Shown here: piece after piece, positions 30,448 to 39,832 of the stretch
Layout: every line of letters starts with the position of its first letter
Numbering within the stretch: the first letter of the stretch is position 1
Source: Rhizobium sp. WYCCWR10014
Lineage (GTDB): Bacteria > Pseudomonadota > Alphaproteobacteria > Rhizobiales > Rhizobiaceae
Length of the DNA: 64,000 nt
NCBI RefSeq assembly: GCF_001657485.1
Contig: NZ_LXFU01000030.1
Span: 248,001-312,000 of the forward strand
Reading direction: 5' to 3'
Program-made: the position numbers and the translations under genes
Notes under the pieces: model-generated
What the model saw: only the letters and a program-made list of their open reading frames with translations
The model's database searches: none
Told to the model about the DNA's origin: nothing

Positions 30448-31731
30448 ATGAGCAGCAAATGGCCCGACCTCGACTACCTCAGCTGGCGTGACACCTGTTC
30501 CGCACTGCATCTCTACCTTCAGGTCGTCGGCAAGTACCGCCTGGCGCATACGCCGTGGCTAAATCATTCCTGGAATGCGACCTTCTACATCACGCCTTCC
30601 GGTGTATCGTCCTCGCTGATCCCCGATGGCGCGGGCATCGAAGTCACTTTCGACTTTCACGATCATGTAGTGTCGGGTACGAGCGGAGACGGGCGCAAGG
30701 CCGCGTTTGCGCTCGGGGAGTCGACGGTCGCGGAAGTTCACGGAAAGTTCACCCGGCTGATCTCCGAACTCGGCGGCACGCCCTCCTTTCATGGTCAGCC
30801 GAACGAAGTGGCAGATCCAGTGCCTTTCGCCGAGGATCATCGGGACCGACCTTACGATCGTGATGCCGTCCGGAATTTCCATCAGGGCCTGCTGGCGATC
30901 GACAGGGTCTTCAAGACATTCCGGACATCCTTCCTCGGGAAATCTAGCCCCGTGCACCTCTTCTGGGGAAGTTTCGACCTGGCCGTCACACGCTTCTCCG
31001 GACGTCCGGCGCCGATCCACCCTGGCGGCGTTCCGGCCCTGCCGGACGACGTGGCCCAGGAAGCCTATGACCATGAGGTATCTTCGGCGGGCTTCTGGCC
31101 CGGCGGCGGCGGCATAGACTATCCGGCGTTCTACGCCTATGCCTATCCCGCACCGAGCGGCTTCAGAGCGGCGCCTGTTCAGCCGGATGCGGTTTTCTGG
31201 CACGACGGTCTATCCGAATTCATCCTGCCCTATGACGCAGTCCGGACCGCAACCGATCCTGACGCAGCGCTTCTGTCCTTTCTGGTTTCGACCTATGAAG
31301 CTGCCGCCAATCTCGGAGGTTGGGACAGGGCTTCACTCGAATGCAGCCACGGCGAGCGCGGCAAAGTGCGAGAGCTGAAGGCACAGGCTCCATGGGCGGA
31401 GGCGGCGGTCTCGACGGTCAACGGCGAGGTCGAGCGGGACGACGGCCCGTCGAAGGGACGTTACCGCATCGTGGTCGACGGCGTCGAAGCCGAGATGACC
31501 TATAGTCGCGCCGGCGCGGAAATCATCATCATCGACCACACCGACGTGCCTGCGGAGTTGAGGGGCCGCAAGGTCGGTGAGCGCCTTGTTCGTCAGGCGG
31601 TGGAGGATGCTCGCCACGAGGGGCTCTCGATAATTCCCCTCTGCCCTTTCGCCAAAGCGCAGATCGAAAGACATCCGGAGTGGCAGGACGTGCTTCGCAA
31701 GCAAGCAGGCGTGCGCCGTATTGGAGGATAA
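30448..31731 (+). CDS. DUF5996 - GNAT (YjdJ-type) fusion protein
   Basis: A 427-residue two-domain protein. Residues about 1-300 match DUF5996 (WPDLDYLSWRDTCSALHLYL, LQVVGKYRLAHTPWLNHSWN). Residues about 335-420 form a short GNAT domain of the YjdJ/Acetyltransf_CG kind (IIIIDHTDVPAELRGRKVG, LSIIPLCPFAKAQIERHPEW). Both domains exist alone in many bacteria; here they are one chain. The frame opens at a TTG at 30436, but the ATG at 30448 is better. Its stop is followed after one base by the next start, indicating cotranslation. Function unknown. Confidence 0.85.
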   Translation: MSSKWPDLDYLSWRDTCSALHLYLQVVGKYRLAHTPWLNHSWNATFYITPSGVSSSLIPDGAGIEVTFDFHDHVVSGTSGDGRKAAFALGESTVAEVHGKFTRLISELGGTPSFHGQPNEVADPVPFAEDHRDRPYDRDAVRNFHQGLLAIDRVFKTFRTSFLGKSSPVHLFWGSFDLAVTRFSGRPAPIHPGGVPALPDDVAQEAYDHEVSSAGFWPGGGGIDYPAFYAYAYPAPSGFRAAPVQPDAVFWHDGLSEFILPYDAVRTATDPDAALLSFLVSTYEAAANLGGWDRASLECSHGERGKVRELKAQAPWAEAAVSTVNGEVERDDGPSKGRYRIVVDGVEAEMTYSRAGAEIIIIDHTDVPAELRGRKVGERLVRQAVEDARHEGLSIIPLCPFAKAQIERHPEWQDVLRKQAGVRRIGG

Positions 31732-31732
31732 C

Positions 31733-32305
31733 ATGAACAAGGAATCCAACCTGGTCGTCGAGGCAGACAAACTCCTGATGGCCGCTGTCTACGAGGCGAT
31801 CGACAACGCTGTCAGGGCGGCCGGGCCCGAACTTCAGGCGGCCGGTTCACGCATCCCGCCCCGCGATTACTTCGCAGATGGCGTCATGCGCCACCTGTTC
31901 CTTCGTTTGTGCGGAGCCGACCCGGAAGAAAACACGGGAGGTGATTCCGAAACCGCATGGAAGATTTTGTATGCCGGACGTAGCGTTGCGCGTCGTTGGG
32001 AAAGGGAACGCGGCAGTCGGCCGACGTTGCGGATGAAGAAAGACCGCCCGGAGGACATCGAAAAGAACGAAAGTGAGCGCCAGCAACTTGCACTGTCCGC
32101 AGAGAACTTCGCCTTGACGACGATCATTCGAGAATTGGTTAGCCACGCGCGTGCATCGGATCCGGAAATCACAGATCGCCTCAAAGCAGCAGTTCACGCA
32201 CGCCACGCGAGGCTTGAGCCCTTATCCGACACGGACCGCGAGTTTACCGAAAGAGCAAAGCGGTTCGTAACCCTTCTCACCTTTCCGCCGGACCAAGAGC
32301 GGTAA
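31733..32305 (+). CDS. uncharacterised protein, CGADP/GGD family, long member
   Basis: A 190-residue soluble protein with no signal peptide or membrane segment. The N-terminal 100 residues contain LFLRLCGADPEENTGGDSET followed by AWKILYAGRSVARRWERE. The same pattern occurs in the next gene, so the two are paralogues. The C-terminal 90 residues are charged and helical. I do not recognise a named family. GGAGG lies 8 bases before the ATG at 31733. Confidence 0.7.
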   Translation: MNKESNLVVEADKLLMAAVYEAIDNAVRAAGPELQAAGSRIPPRDYFADGVMRHLFLRLCGADPEENTGGDSETAWKILYAGRSVARRWERERGSRPTLRMKKDRPEDIEKNESERQQLALSAENFALTTIIRELVSHARASDPEITDRLKAAVHARHARLEPLSDTDREFTERAKRFVTLLTFPPDQER

Positions 32306-32341
32306 GTCCGCTCGGGAATATGAAAGCTGATGGAGTTCGTC

Positions 32342-32689
32342 ATGACAAACAGTTGTCCTGTTCTTACGCCTTCCGAAAGAAAGATCGTCGACGTCATCAA
32401 GAGTGCGGACAAGGCATTGGCTGACGCGGTGTGTCGGGCTTTGGAAGACGCGGTTAAGACAGCTGCCGAAGAGATGCGCGCAGTCGGACAGGAAGAATCC
32501 GCCCCGGCAATGCAATATTTTGCGAGCGTAATCCACCAGAGAATGTACTGTTTGATGTGTGGTGCAGATCCAGACACGCTGAAAGGCGGCGATCCCGAAA
32601 TCGCTTACCACGTCATCCGGAACAGTCAGAATATCGCCAGGCACTACTGGTCGGCGGATATCGAACCATACCCGCCAAAACCTGTGTGA
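32342..32689 (+). CDS. uncharacterised protein, CGADP/GGD family, short member
   Basis: A 115-residue protein resembling the first part of its upstream neighbour: a predicted helix (AVCRALEDAVKTAAEEM), then MYCLMCGADPDTLKGGDPEI and AYHVIRNSQNIARHYW. The charged C-terminal half is absent. The ATG at 32342 has GGAG 7 bases upstream; an in-frame ATG at 32330 is possible. Conserved Cys, Gly, Ala, Asp, Pro and a later Gly-Gly-Asp suggest a common fold or binding site. Confidence 0.65.
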   Translation: MTNSCPVLTPSERKIVDVIKSADKALADAVCRALEDAVKTAAEEMRAVGQEESAPAMQYFASVIHQRMYCLMCGADPDTLKGGDPEIAYHVIRNSQNIARHYWSADIEPYPPKPV

Positions 32690-32994
32690 TCATTCCCACG
32701 CATGCGTCTCAGCAAAGGTATCGGGTTCGGGCCAACACGAGAGGGCAGATCTTCACCTTCGCGGGCAGGAAAAGCCAGCCTTTGGAGGCGGATCGCCAGA
32801 AAAAAGCCGCTTCTCGGGCGGTCTCTGGTGTGCTGAACACGCACAAACCCGCCACGCTACGTGCGCGGCATCATTATCGTGACGTTAATTGGGCTGTGGT
32901 TCATCACTCCACTACTTATCACTTCGTGAGCGTTCCGTGGAGAGGAACTCTATTATGCATAAACCGACACTGCCATAGGGTGGAAGCAGACCGG
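32690..32994. other. intergenic region between convergent genes
   Basis: About 300 bases between the stop of the short CGADP-type gene and the stop of the minus-strand lysR. No supported gene and no clear terminator. Confidence 0.35.
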
Positions 32995-33891
32995 CTAAGC
33001 GGATCGCTCGGCCTCGCCGTTCCGCGGGCTTCCAAAGCATTCGATGAGCATCTCTGTTAGTACGCTCACTTTTCTCGTCGGATATCGACCGGGCGGTCTT
33101 ACAACGAAGATGGCGGCTGGCGGGATTGGATAACGCGTCATGATTGGCACCAAGGCGCCTGACGAGAAGTGATCGGTGACGAGCGGCTCCGGCAGATACG
33201 CGATTCCGATCCCGGCCAGAGCGGCCGCTACCAGCGATACGCCGTTGTCTGCGACGAACCGTCCCGGCGGCCGTAGCGTCACGATCTTGTCGCCATCCAT
33301 AAACTGCCAGGTTTCAGCCTCCCGCGACACGATCTGGTGGTTCAAGATCTCGTCCGGCCGCTCGGGAGCGCCGTGAGCTTCGATGTAGGCCGGGCTAGCA
33401 ACGAGCTTTCCAAACAGCGGCCCAATGCGTCTGGCGACCAGATTGGAGTCCTGCAGATATCCGACCCGTATTGCGCAGTCGAAACCCTCTCCGACAAGAT
33501 CGACGAAGCGGTCGGTATACGACGAGTTGATCTGGAGCTGGGGGTGCCGTGCAGCCATCTGGGACAGCACGGGAGCAAAGTGCGTCGGGCCAAAAGACAG
33601 TGGCGCAGCGACCCTCATACGACCTCGGAGCTCGCCAGCCGGCAGGATCGTCTCCCGCGCTACATCCAGTTCCGCGGAAATACGAGCTGCGTATTCCTTG
33701 AAGGTAGAACCTGCTTCGGTAAGCGCTAGTCCTCGAGTCGTCCTCGCGAGTAACTGTGTGCCGAGCTCCGCCTCAAGCTGGGTAATTCGCCGGCTGACCA
33801 TGGATTTGGAAATGCCCAATCGCAAGGCTGCAGACGATACGCCGCCTGAATCGGCGACCTCGACGAATATCCTTAAATCCTCGATTTCCAT
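32995..33891 (-). CDS. LysR regulator (group of four paralogues, member 2)
   Basis: A 298-residue LysR protein starting MEIEDLRIFVEVADSGGVSS, with LRLGISKSMVSRRITQLEAE and the effector segment FDCAIRVGYLQDSNLVARRI. The frame continues far upstream (to 34356), but those residues do not resemble LysR; the ATG at 33891 gives the exact family start. It is divergent from the porin gene at 34291 over 399 bases and could regulate it. Confidence 0.9.
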   Translation of the reverse strand: MEIEDLRIFVEVADSGGVSSAALRLGISKSMVSRRITQLEAELGTQLLARTTRGLALTEAGSTFKEYAARISAELDVARETILPAGELRGRMRVAAPLSFGPTHFAPVLSQMAARHPQLQINSSYTDRFVDLVGEGFDCAIRVGYLQDSNLVARRIGPLFGKLVASPAYIEAHGAPERPDEILNHQIVSREAETWQFMDGDKIVTLRPPGRFVADNGVSLVAAALAGIGIAYLPEPLVTDHFSSGALVPIMTRYPIPPAAIFVVRPPGRYPTRKVSVLTEMLIECFGSPRNGEAERSA

Positions 33892-34290
33892 TCGGCGTTC
33901 CCTGACCCGCAACACAGCGTCACAAGACCGAGGACTACCGGACCGCACTGTATAATGAAAGAGTAAATCAAGCGCACCCGATGTGAAGGTGTCCCTCGCG
34001 TAAGATCTGAACGAATTGCCAAAAGACGACAAACCTATGACCTCGTAACGTCGTCGAATCTTCCCTTCGCCCCGGAGATCGCCGTCCCGTTCCGCACGAT
34101 TATCAGCGCTATCGGCTGACCGAACTTCACGAACATGATCTTCAGGCTGTCGTCGACGATTGGGCGGTCCGAGCTGATGAAAACGTTCGCGTTCAACAAT
34201 CCTCGCCGGCGTAGTCGAGGATCGACGCTGCAAGCCCAGCAAGATTACCACCGAAGTCTTTTGTCGGCATGCGGCAGCGACCCATAGGAA
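33892..34290. other. intergenic region with possible gene remnant
   Basis: On the minus strand, 34270 down to about 34193 reads MPTKDFGGNLAGLAASILDY and then stops. In another phase down to 34035 a protein-like stretch (LKIMFVKFGQPIALIIVRNG) follows to a stop. Together they look like a small frameshifted gene, but I cannot name it. The region must also hold the porin and lysR promoters. Confidence 0.3.
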
Positions 34291-35805
34291 ATGATGATGC
34301 GAATCGCGAAATTGGGCATATTCAACCTTGGAAGCGTGTGGCACGACGCCGGACAAGGTAGTAAGCAGCGGTCGAGACCCGCCTGCTTTGCGCCTTGGGC
34401 AAGGAAGCTGAGCTTATCGCTAATCGTCCTCGTCCTCTGTCAAACGGGTCAAGAGTCCGCATTCGCTGGCGAAGAAGCGTCCTTGGCGAAGAGGCCCACG
34501 ATGAAACTCGACCGATCGCAGGAAGACTGGTCGCTTCTCGCGGATCCGAATTTGCGGACCCAGCCGCTGGATCGCCTCAAATATATTCCGTTATTTCCTT
34601 TCGATCCCGACAGCTATATTTCTCTGGGTGTCAATATCCGAGAAGTCTTCGACGTCAGCGATGCGCCAGCTTTCGGAACCGTGGCGGTTAATCCAGAAGA
34701 TTCCTTTCTGCTGCAGCGCGCACAGTTCCATATCGACGTCCACCTGAATGAAAACTGGCAGTTGTTCACCCAGTTCGAGGATGTCCGTGCGTTCAACAAG
34801 ACGGCGATAGGTCCTAACGACGCGAACCGAACTGACCTTCGACTGGCATTTGTCGGTTACCAGCAAGAGACCGACGCCGGAACGTTCAGGGCAAGAGTCG
34901 GCCGTCAGGACTTCGCGTTCGATCTAGAGCGGTTTGTATCCACACGCGATGGTCCGAACGTGCGCCAGTCCTTCGATGCGATCTGGGCCGGATGGGAAAC
35001 GGACCAGTGGCGCTTCTATGGACTTGTCAGTCAGCCCGTACAGTACCGAGACGACCGGTCTTTCGACGACCGGTCAAGCAGCGCCCTGCGGTTCAGCGGC
35101 GTCAGGGTCGAGCGACAGCTGTCTCCGACGACGGAGGCTTCCGCCTATTACGCGCTTTACCAACGTGACGACGCCGGCTTCCTCACCGCTTCAGGCGACG
35201 AAGACAGGCATGTGCTCAACATTCGGTCGGCCGGAACCTATGCCGGTTTCGACTGGGACGCGGAAGCGATGGGCCAGATCGGACAGGTCGGATCAGCCGA
35301 CATCCTGGCATGGGGTTTGGGAGTACGAACCGGCTATACCTTCGAGGCGGCTTCAATGTCGCCTCGGATCGGCCTGCAGTTCGACTTGGCTTCTGGTGAC
35401 AGGAAAGCGGATGACGGCAGCCTTGGCACCTTTAATCCGCTGTTTCCAAACGGTTTTTATTTCTCGCTCGGCGGGCATACCGGTTACACCAACCTTATCC
35501 ACCTCAAACCGTCGATCACGGTTAAGCCGACAGAGGCGTTGACCCTGATGGCCGGTGTCGGACTGCTGTGGCGGCAAACGACGGACGACGCGGTCTACAC
35601 GCTGCCGAGCGTTCCAGTCGCCGGAACCGCGGGCATGGGAACATCTTGGACAGGGTCCTACCTGCAACTGAGAGCCGACTACAGGTTCAATCCGAACCTC
35701 ACTGGCTCACTTGAAGCCGTCCATTACCAGGTCGGCTCCACGCTTCAGAATGCGGGAGGCCATGACAGCAATTACTTTCGAGCGGAAATGAAATATGCAT
35801 GGTAG
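34291..35805 (+). CDS. outer-membrane porin of the alginate-export (Alginate_exp) type
   Basis: A 504-residue beta-barrel protein. A long N-terminal stretch ends in a signal peptide core (LSLSLIVLVLCQTG, cleavage near SAFAGE). The mature part alternates hydrophobic and polar residues and carries FELQAQFHI-like barrel strands, RVGRQDFAFDLERFVSTRDG and NVRQSFDAIW, characteristic of the AlgE-like Alginate_exp family. It ends in an aromatic residue (AEMKYAW), the outer-membrane insertion signal. Such porins in non-alginate bacteria import diverse small carboxylates. The nitrilase-type amidohydrolase follows 83 bases downstream. Confidence 0.82.
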   Translation: MMMRIAKLGIFNLGSVWHDAGQGSKQRSRPACFAPWARKLSLSLIVLVLCQTGQESAFAGEEASLAKRPTMKLDRSQEDWSLLADPNLRTQPLDRLKYIPLFPFDPDSYISLGVNIREVFDVSDAPAFGTVAVNPEDSFLLQRAQFHIDVHLNENWQLFTQFEDVRAFNKTAIGPNDANRTDLRLAFVGYQQETDAGTFRARVGRQDFAFDLERFVSTRDGPNVRQSFDAIWAGWETDQWRFYGLVSQPVQYRDDRSFDDRSSSALRFSGVRVERQLSPTTEASAYYALYQRDDAGFLTASGDEDRHVLNIRSAGTYAGFDWDAEAMGQIGQVGSADILAWGLGVRTGYTFEAASMSPRIGLQFDLASGDRKADDGSLGTFNPLFPNGFYFSLGGHTGYTNLIHLKPSITVKPTEALTLMAGVGLLWRQTTDDAVYTLPSVPVAGTAGMGTSWTGSYLQLRADYRFNPNLTGSLEAVHYQVGSTLQNAGGHDSNYFRAEMKYAW

Positions 35806-35888
35806 CGGACGGACATCGATGAGAAGTTTTACTGCGGTCATATGTCTCCGCGTTTATTCAGCCGTTTCGCCGATAAGAGAGGCCTCGG

Positions 35889-36704
35889 ATGGTTAAGGCA
35901 TGGTCAGTCGAATGGCCGGAAGGACTGCTTCCGGGCGATGCGGCTTGGGAAGAGATCACCAGGCAATTTGCCGACGCCGAGAACGACATCCTCATAACGA
36001 ATGAGATGCCATTTGGCTTCTGGCAGCCAACGCGGCGTCCTTTCGATGTCCATGCTGCACGAGAATGGGCTGCGCTGCACGAGCGAGCTCTGGATACATT
36101 GTCTCGTCTCCCGGTCGCCGCGGTGATCTCCTCGCGCCCCGTCTTTACCGGTAACCGCTTGGTGAACGAGGGATTTGTGCTTATCGAAGGTCGATACGAT
36201 TTTCTTCACCAGAAGCACTACTTTCCGTCCGAAGCCGGCTGGGAGGAAGAATCTTGGTTCGAGCTGCAGCGCCCTGGTTTCGATGTGGTCAAAGTTGCCG
36301 GGGTCAAGGTCGGAATGTTGATATGCACGGAGTTGATGTTCGTGGATAAGGCACGACACCTCGGAAAGGCCGGTGCCGATCTGATCGCGGTGCCGCGCGC
36401 GACCGGCGTCGATCACCGCATGTGGAAGACTGCCGCAAGCATGGCCGGCATTGCGAGTGGGGCTTGCATCGTGAGTTCCAACCGCGTCGGAAGTCGTCCA
36501 GGGAGCAAGCTCGTTTTTGGGGGCCGCGGGTTTACCGTCGATTCTGACGGCTTCGAGGTCTCCACAACATCTGCCGAAAAGCCGTCGATCGCCTTGGAGA
36601 TCGACTTGACGCTCACCTCTGCCGCCAAGTGCAGATACCCGGTATATGTCAAGGAACCAGACCCCACCGATTCCATCGTTCCTACCTTCAGGACTGCGTC
36701 ATAG
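35889..36704 (+). CDS. carbon-nitrogen hydrolase (nitrilase superfamily)
   Basis: A 271-residue enzyme with the Glu-Lys-Cys triad: Glu39 in NEMPFGFW, Lys109 in FLHQKHYFP and Cys146 in GMLICTELMF. No C-terminal fusion domain is seen. It hydrolyses a non-peptide C-N bond (amide, carbamoyl group or nitrile). Its nearness to the porin gene on the same strand suggests uptake and hydrolysis of the same class of compound. ICTELMF differs from the CYDxRF of aliphatic amidases, so the substrate class is open. Confidence 0.85.
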   Translation: MVKAWSVEWPEGLLPGDAAWEEITRQFADAENDILITNEMPFGFWQPTRRPFDVHAAREWAALHERALDTLSRLPVAAVISSRPVFTGNRLVNEGFVLIEGRYDFLHQKHYFPSEAGWEEESWFELQRPGFDVVKVAGVKVGMLICTELMFVDKARHLGKAGADLIAVPRATGVDHRMWKTAASMAGIASGACIVSSNRVGSRPGSKLVFGGRGFTVDSDGFEVSTTSAEKPSIALEIDLTLTSAAKCRYPVYVKEPDPTDSIVPTFRTAS

Positions 36705-36809
36705 GGAGGTTACCACCCCACTGTTCAGTTCCGCACCGGCTGTCCTGCCAGCGGCGCAAGGCCATGTCGTGAGCAGATCGGAACTACACCGAACGGGGGC
36801 TGGTCGAGC

Positions 36810-37808
36810 TTACTCGCTTTCAGCGAGGAAAGACGCGATATCATCATATCCGTAGAGGAGGGCCAGCTGGCTCGGTTTCAGACCGGCATGGCTTTCCAGG
36901 TCCAGACGCGCGCCTGCGGCGATCAAGGATCGCACGGCGTTTAGATGGCCGTGCCACACGGCGTCGTGAATTGCCGTCAGGCCATTGTAGGGTCCCTGCG
37001 CATCTACGCGAGGGGTTGGCGTTTCGCTCCTGGTGGAAGCAAGCATCTCGATGACATTCGCATGGCCGAAGTAGGCCGCCTCGTGGTAAAGGGTACCTTT
37101 CATGAGACCGACCGGCTGCTCGATGTCTGCTCCTGATTGCCGAAGGAGGTCAACAATTGCCGTGTGCCCCTCGCGCGCTGCGATCCCCACGGGAGTATAG
37201 TCATCGTCGGGGGTCCCGATAATTGGCATCCTCTGATCGACGTCGATCCCCGCGGAGATCAATCGCTTCACTCCCTCATAGTCACCCGCTTTGGCTGCTA
37301 TTACGAGACCGCATTGCCGGACGAGATTTTCATCAGCGTGAACCTTGTCCCGGATCACGCGCGCGATCGCTTCGAGTCCGTCGCTTTCCGCAAGGTCTAG
37401 CGCTGTCTGACCCCAGTGGTTTCTGACGCCCGGTCTTGCGCCGTATGCTAGCAGCGTCCGCACCCCACCTTCCTGTTTATGGAGAACCGCGTCCATCAAC
37501 GCCGTATGTCCCAATATGGGCGACTGTAGATCGACGAATGCGCCGTTCTCGAGAAGTAGGACAATGACGGCAGCATCCCCGGATTGAGCGGCCTTGTGAA
37601 GCGCCGCTGCGCCCATGCGTGGCTCAAGGAGCAGCGCGTCCGCCCCTGCAGCCAGCAGCAGTTCCACCATCTGCGGCTGCCCCAACCCGGCCGCGATCAT
37701 CAGCGGCGTGAACCCTTCAGCATCGCGATCGTTGACTCCCGACGCCGACCGAATGAGGCTCTCAGCCCTGGCAAGATCGCCGGCGCGTATTGCGGACAGC
37801 AGTTCCAT
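36810..37808 (-). CDS. ankyrin repeat protein
   Basis: A 332-residue protein made of about eight to nine ankyrin repeats, for example GFTPLMIAAGLGQPQMVELL, LGHTALMDAVLHKQEGGVRT, YTPVGIAAREGHTAIVDLLR and LTAIHDAVWHGHLNAVRSLI. No signal peptide. It starts one base after the stop of the epoxide-hydrolase-like gene, so it is translationally coupled to it. Ankyrin proteins mediate protein contacts; here it may bind the hydrolase or another enzyme of the unit. The start at 37808 is chosen over the longer frame to 38081. Confidence 0.88.
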   Translation of the reverse strand: MELLSAIRAGDLARAESLIRSASGVNDRDAEGFTPLMIAAGLGQPQMVELLLAAGADALLLEPRMGAAALHKAAQSGDAAVIVLLLENGAFVDLQSPILGHTALMDAVLHKQEGGVRTLLAYGARPGVRNHWGQTALDLAESDGLEAIARVIRDKVHADENLVRQCGLVIAAKAGDYEGVKRLISAGIDVDQRMPIIGTPDDDYTPVGIAAREGHTAIVDLLRQSGADIEQPVGLMKGTLYHEAAYFGHANVIEMLASTRSETPTPRVDAQGPYNGLTAIHDAVWHGHLNAVRSLIAAGARLDLESHAGLKPSQLALLYGYDDIASFLAESE

Positions 37809-37809
37809 G

Positions 37810-38799
37810 TCAGATCTCGCTTCGAAAATGGTCTTGAAGGAACTTGCGCAACTCCGCATTGAAGCGGTCTGCCGCTTCGTGCTGCACCCAGTGACCGGTG
37901 CCGCCCAGACGAACGACGTCGACCAGCCCCGGCCAGCTTGCGCGCAGGTCATCCATTTCCGGGTTGTCCGAATGGAAGAACTTACACAGACCATCGTCTG
38001 CACCCCAGACGTACAGACTTGGCTGCCGGATGGGGGCGTTCTTGAAAGCGGACAGTAGTTCGAAGTTGCGTGGAACCGCACGGTAGTAGTTTAGGCCCGT
38101 TTCAAACCCCGACTGGGCGAACGCAGCCACCGTGCGACTGAAATAATCGGGATCAGCCCAATGTGGAGGGGCCGTAGGCGCGGGCCGTAGCATATGCTTT
38201 GCCGGATCTATAGGATCCCAGCGCTGTTCCGGCGGAGGGCTGGCTGAAAGCCAGTGAAGGACGCTGGCGATACTCCTCTTTGCAGGCTCGAATCTTTTCC
38301 CCGTATCCGGCTCGTCGAAAGCAAGCGCGTAATACCGCTCGCCCAACCCGCGCGCGCGTAAACTTTGGTTGAGGCTTTCTTCGCCTCGCGGCGCATAAGG
38401 GATGCTAACGCTGACGAGCGCCCGGAACCGATCAGGCCGCATCAGCATCGCCTTCTGGGCATGATCCGCTCCCCAGTCATGGCCCACAAGGGCGCAAGCG
38501 GGTATTTCCAGGGCATCGAGAAGACCAATAAAATCGCCGACGATATGCGGAGATGTGTACTGTTCGATCTCCGGCGGAGAATAGCTTGCGCCAAACCCGC
38601 GCATGTCAAGTGCCACGCCCCGGTATCCTTGTTCGGCAACCGCGCTGAGCTGGCTCCGCCAGGTGTCTGCCGTGTCGGGAAAGCCGTGAGCGAAGAGAAC
38701 CGCCGGCCCCTGTCCTTGCTCGAGTACGCGAAAGCGATTTCCACCGAGGTTGATCATTCGCTCTGATACATCGCGAATGCGAGCGGCGTATGCTGCCAT
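37810..38799 (-). CDS. epoxide-hydrolase-like alpha/beta-hydrolase
   Basis: A 329-residue soluble alpha/beta-hydrolase with oxyanion motif HGFP (38-41), nucleophile Asp108 in VGHDWGADHA, a cap-domain region and the catalytic histidine in GGTGHWVQHE. The Asp nucleophile and HGFP fit epoxide hydrolases or haloacetate/haloalkane dehalogenases. GAGGAG precedes the ATG at 38799. It forms an operon with the ankyrin protein. Confidence 0.87.
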   Translation of the reverse strand: MAAYAARIRDVSERMINLGGNRFRVLEQGQGPAVLFAHGFPDTADTWRSQLSAVAEQGYRGVALDMRGFGASYSPPEIEQYTSPHIVGDFIGLLDALEIPACALVGHDWGADHAQKAMLMRPDRFRALVSVSIPYAPRGEESLNQSLRARGLGERYYALAFDEPDTGKRFEPAKRSIASVLHWLSASPPPEQRWDPIDPAKHMLRPAPTAPPHWADPDYFSRTVAAFAQSGFETGLNYYRAVPRNFELLSAFKNAPIRQPSLYVWGADDGLCKFFHSDNPEMDDLRASWPGLVDVVRLGGTGHWVQHEAADRFNAELRKFLQDHFRSEI

Positions 38800-39067
38800 G
38801 AATTATCTCCTCGAAGGTTTACTGGCGCGGTTTGGAGGCTCCGCTTTTATTAGACGAAGCCGCTTTCGCCTCCCTCGTGAGGAGGATCCTGCACACTTCC
38901 CCCCACCGTTGATTGAGACCCGGCGAGGGCCACTGGAAAGGCACTGAATGATGACCCCACGACTGTAAAACGGTCAGGTCATTCCGCACGCCCCGCCGAC
39001 TGTCGCGGACTGGGCGGTAGTTGATTGAACCACTTGAGTACGGACGCACCGTTTGATTACGCTCCGT

Positions 39068-39496
39068 TCACTTCGGCAGCGGGATCGTCGACGCGAAGGC
39101 ATAGCGCGCGATCTTCCATTTGTCGTCGCCCTTTCGGAAGATGAACAGTTCGTGGTTGGCATCGGGAACTCGCTGGTTGGCCGCGATCACGGTCACGTGT
39201 CCCCTCGAATTCGTACGGACGAAAGCCCAGTCCGGAGAGACCTGCACGACCTCTTCGACCATCAACTCCGTGTCGAAACTGATCGCCTGGAAGATGCCGT
39301 CATAGGCCGCCCGGATCGCGTCAGCACCGACGGTCGCAGGGCTGTTCGGTGCCATGAAAACGCCGTCGGACTGGAATACCGACAGAACGGTCGCGGTGTC
39401 TGAGGCGTTCAGTGCGGTCTCGTATGTCTGTAAGACGTCCTCGATCTCAGCCTGCACGAGGGCGTCTATGAGGGACTGCTTGAGCCTTTTCATCAC
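39068..39496 (-). CDS. SnoaL-like/DUF4440 (NTF2-fold) protein
   Basis: A 142-residue protein of the nuclear transport factor 2 fold (DVLQTYETALNASDTATVLS, FQSDGVFMAPNSPATVGADA, AIRAAYDGIFQAISFDTELM). Members are ketosteroid-isomerase-like enzymes or ligand-binding proteins. No signal peptide. GGAGAT lies upstream of the ATG at 39496. It stands alone between the epoxide hydrolase and amidohydrolase genes on the same strand. Confidence 0.82.
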   Translation of the reverse strand: MMKRLKQSLIDALVQAEIEDVLQTYETALNASDTATVLSVFQSDGVFMAPNSPATVGADAIRAAYDGIFQAISFDTELMVEEVVQVSPDWAFVRTNSRGHVTVIAANQRVPDANHELFIFRKGDDKWKIARYAFASTIPLPK

Positions 39497-39832
39497 TTGA
39501 TCTCCTTGGCGATCGAATCCTGATAATAGCCATGACTCATCTTCTGATCAGACCTATGCTTGAGAGCATCAACGGCTACGGTCTGGATTGGGAAGTGCAG
39601 CCGTCGTAGAGTTTCAACCAGCGAGGCACTCGCTGCACACGAAGGAAATCAGGCCGATAAAGCTCAGGTGAGCAAGTTCGATGCGGCTTCCAGACGCGAC
39701 GCGGAATAATGGAAGTGCTCACGGCTTCCCACTTGTTACATTCAAGCGGCGCGGGTGATCGGCCCGCCGCCCGACTGCGGTCGAGAAACGGTTTCGACGA
39801 AGTAGAAGAGCAGAAAAATCTTTTGATTCTTC

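Noticed and set aside
33892..34356. Extension of lysR member 2 to 453 residues
   Set aside because: The added residues are not LysR-like and the other three paralogues begin at the same MEIEDL-type start.
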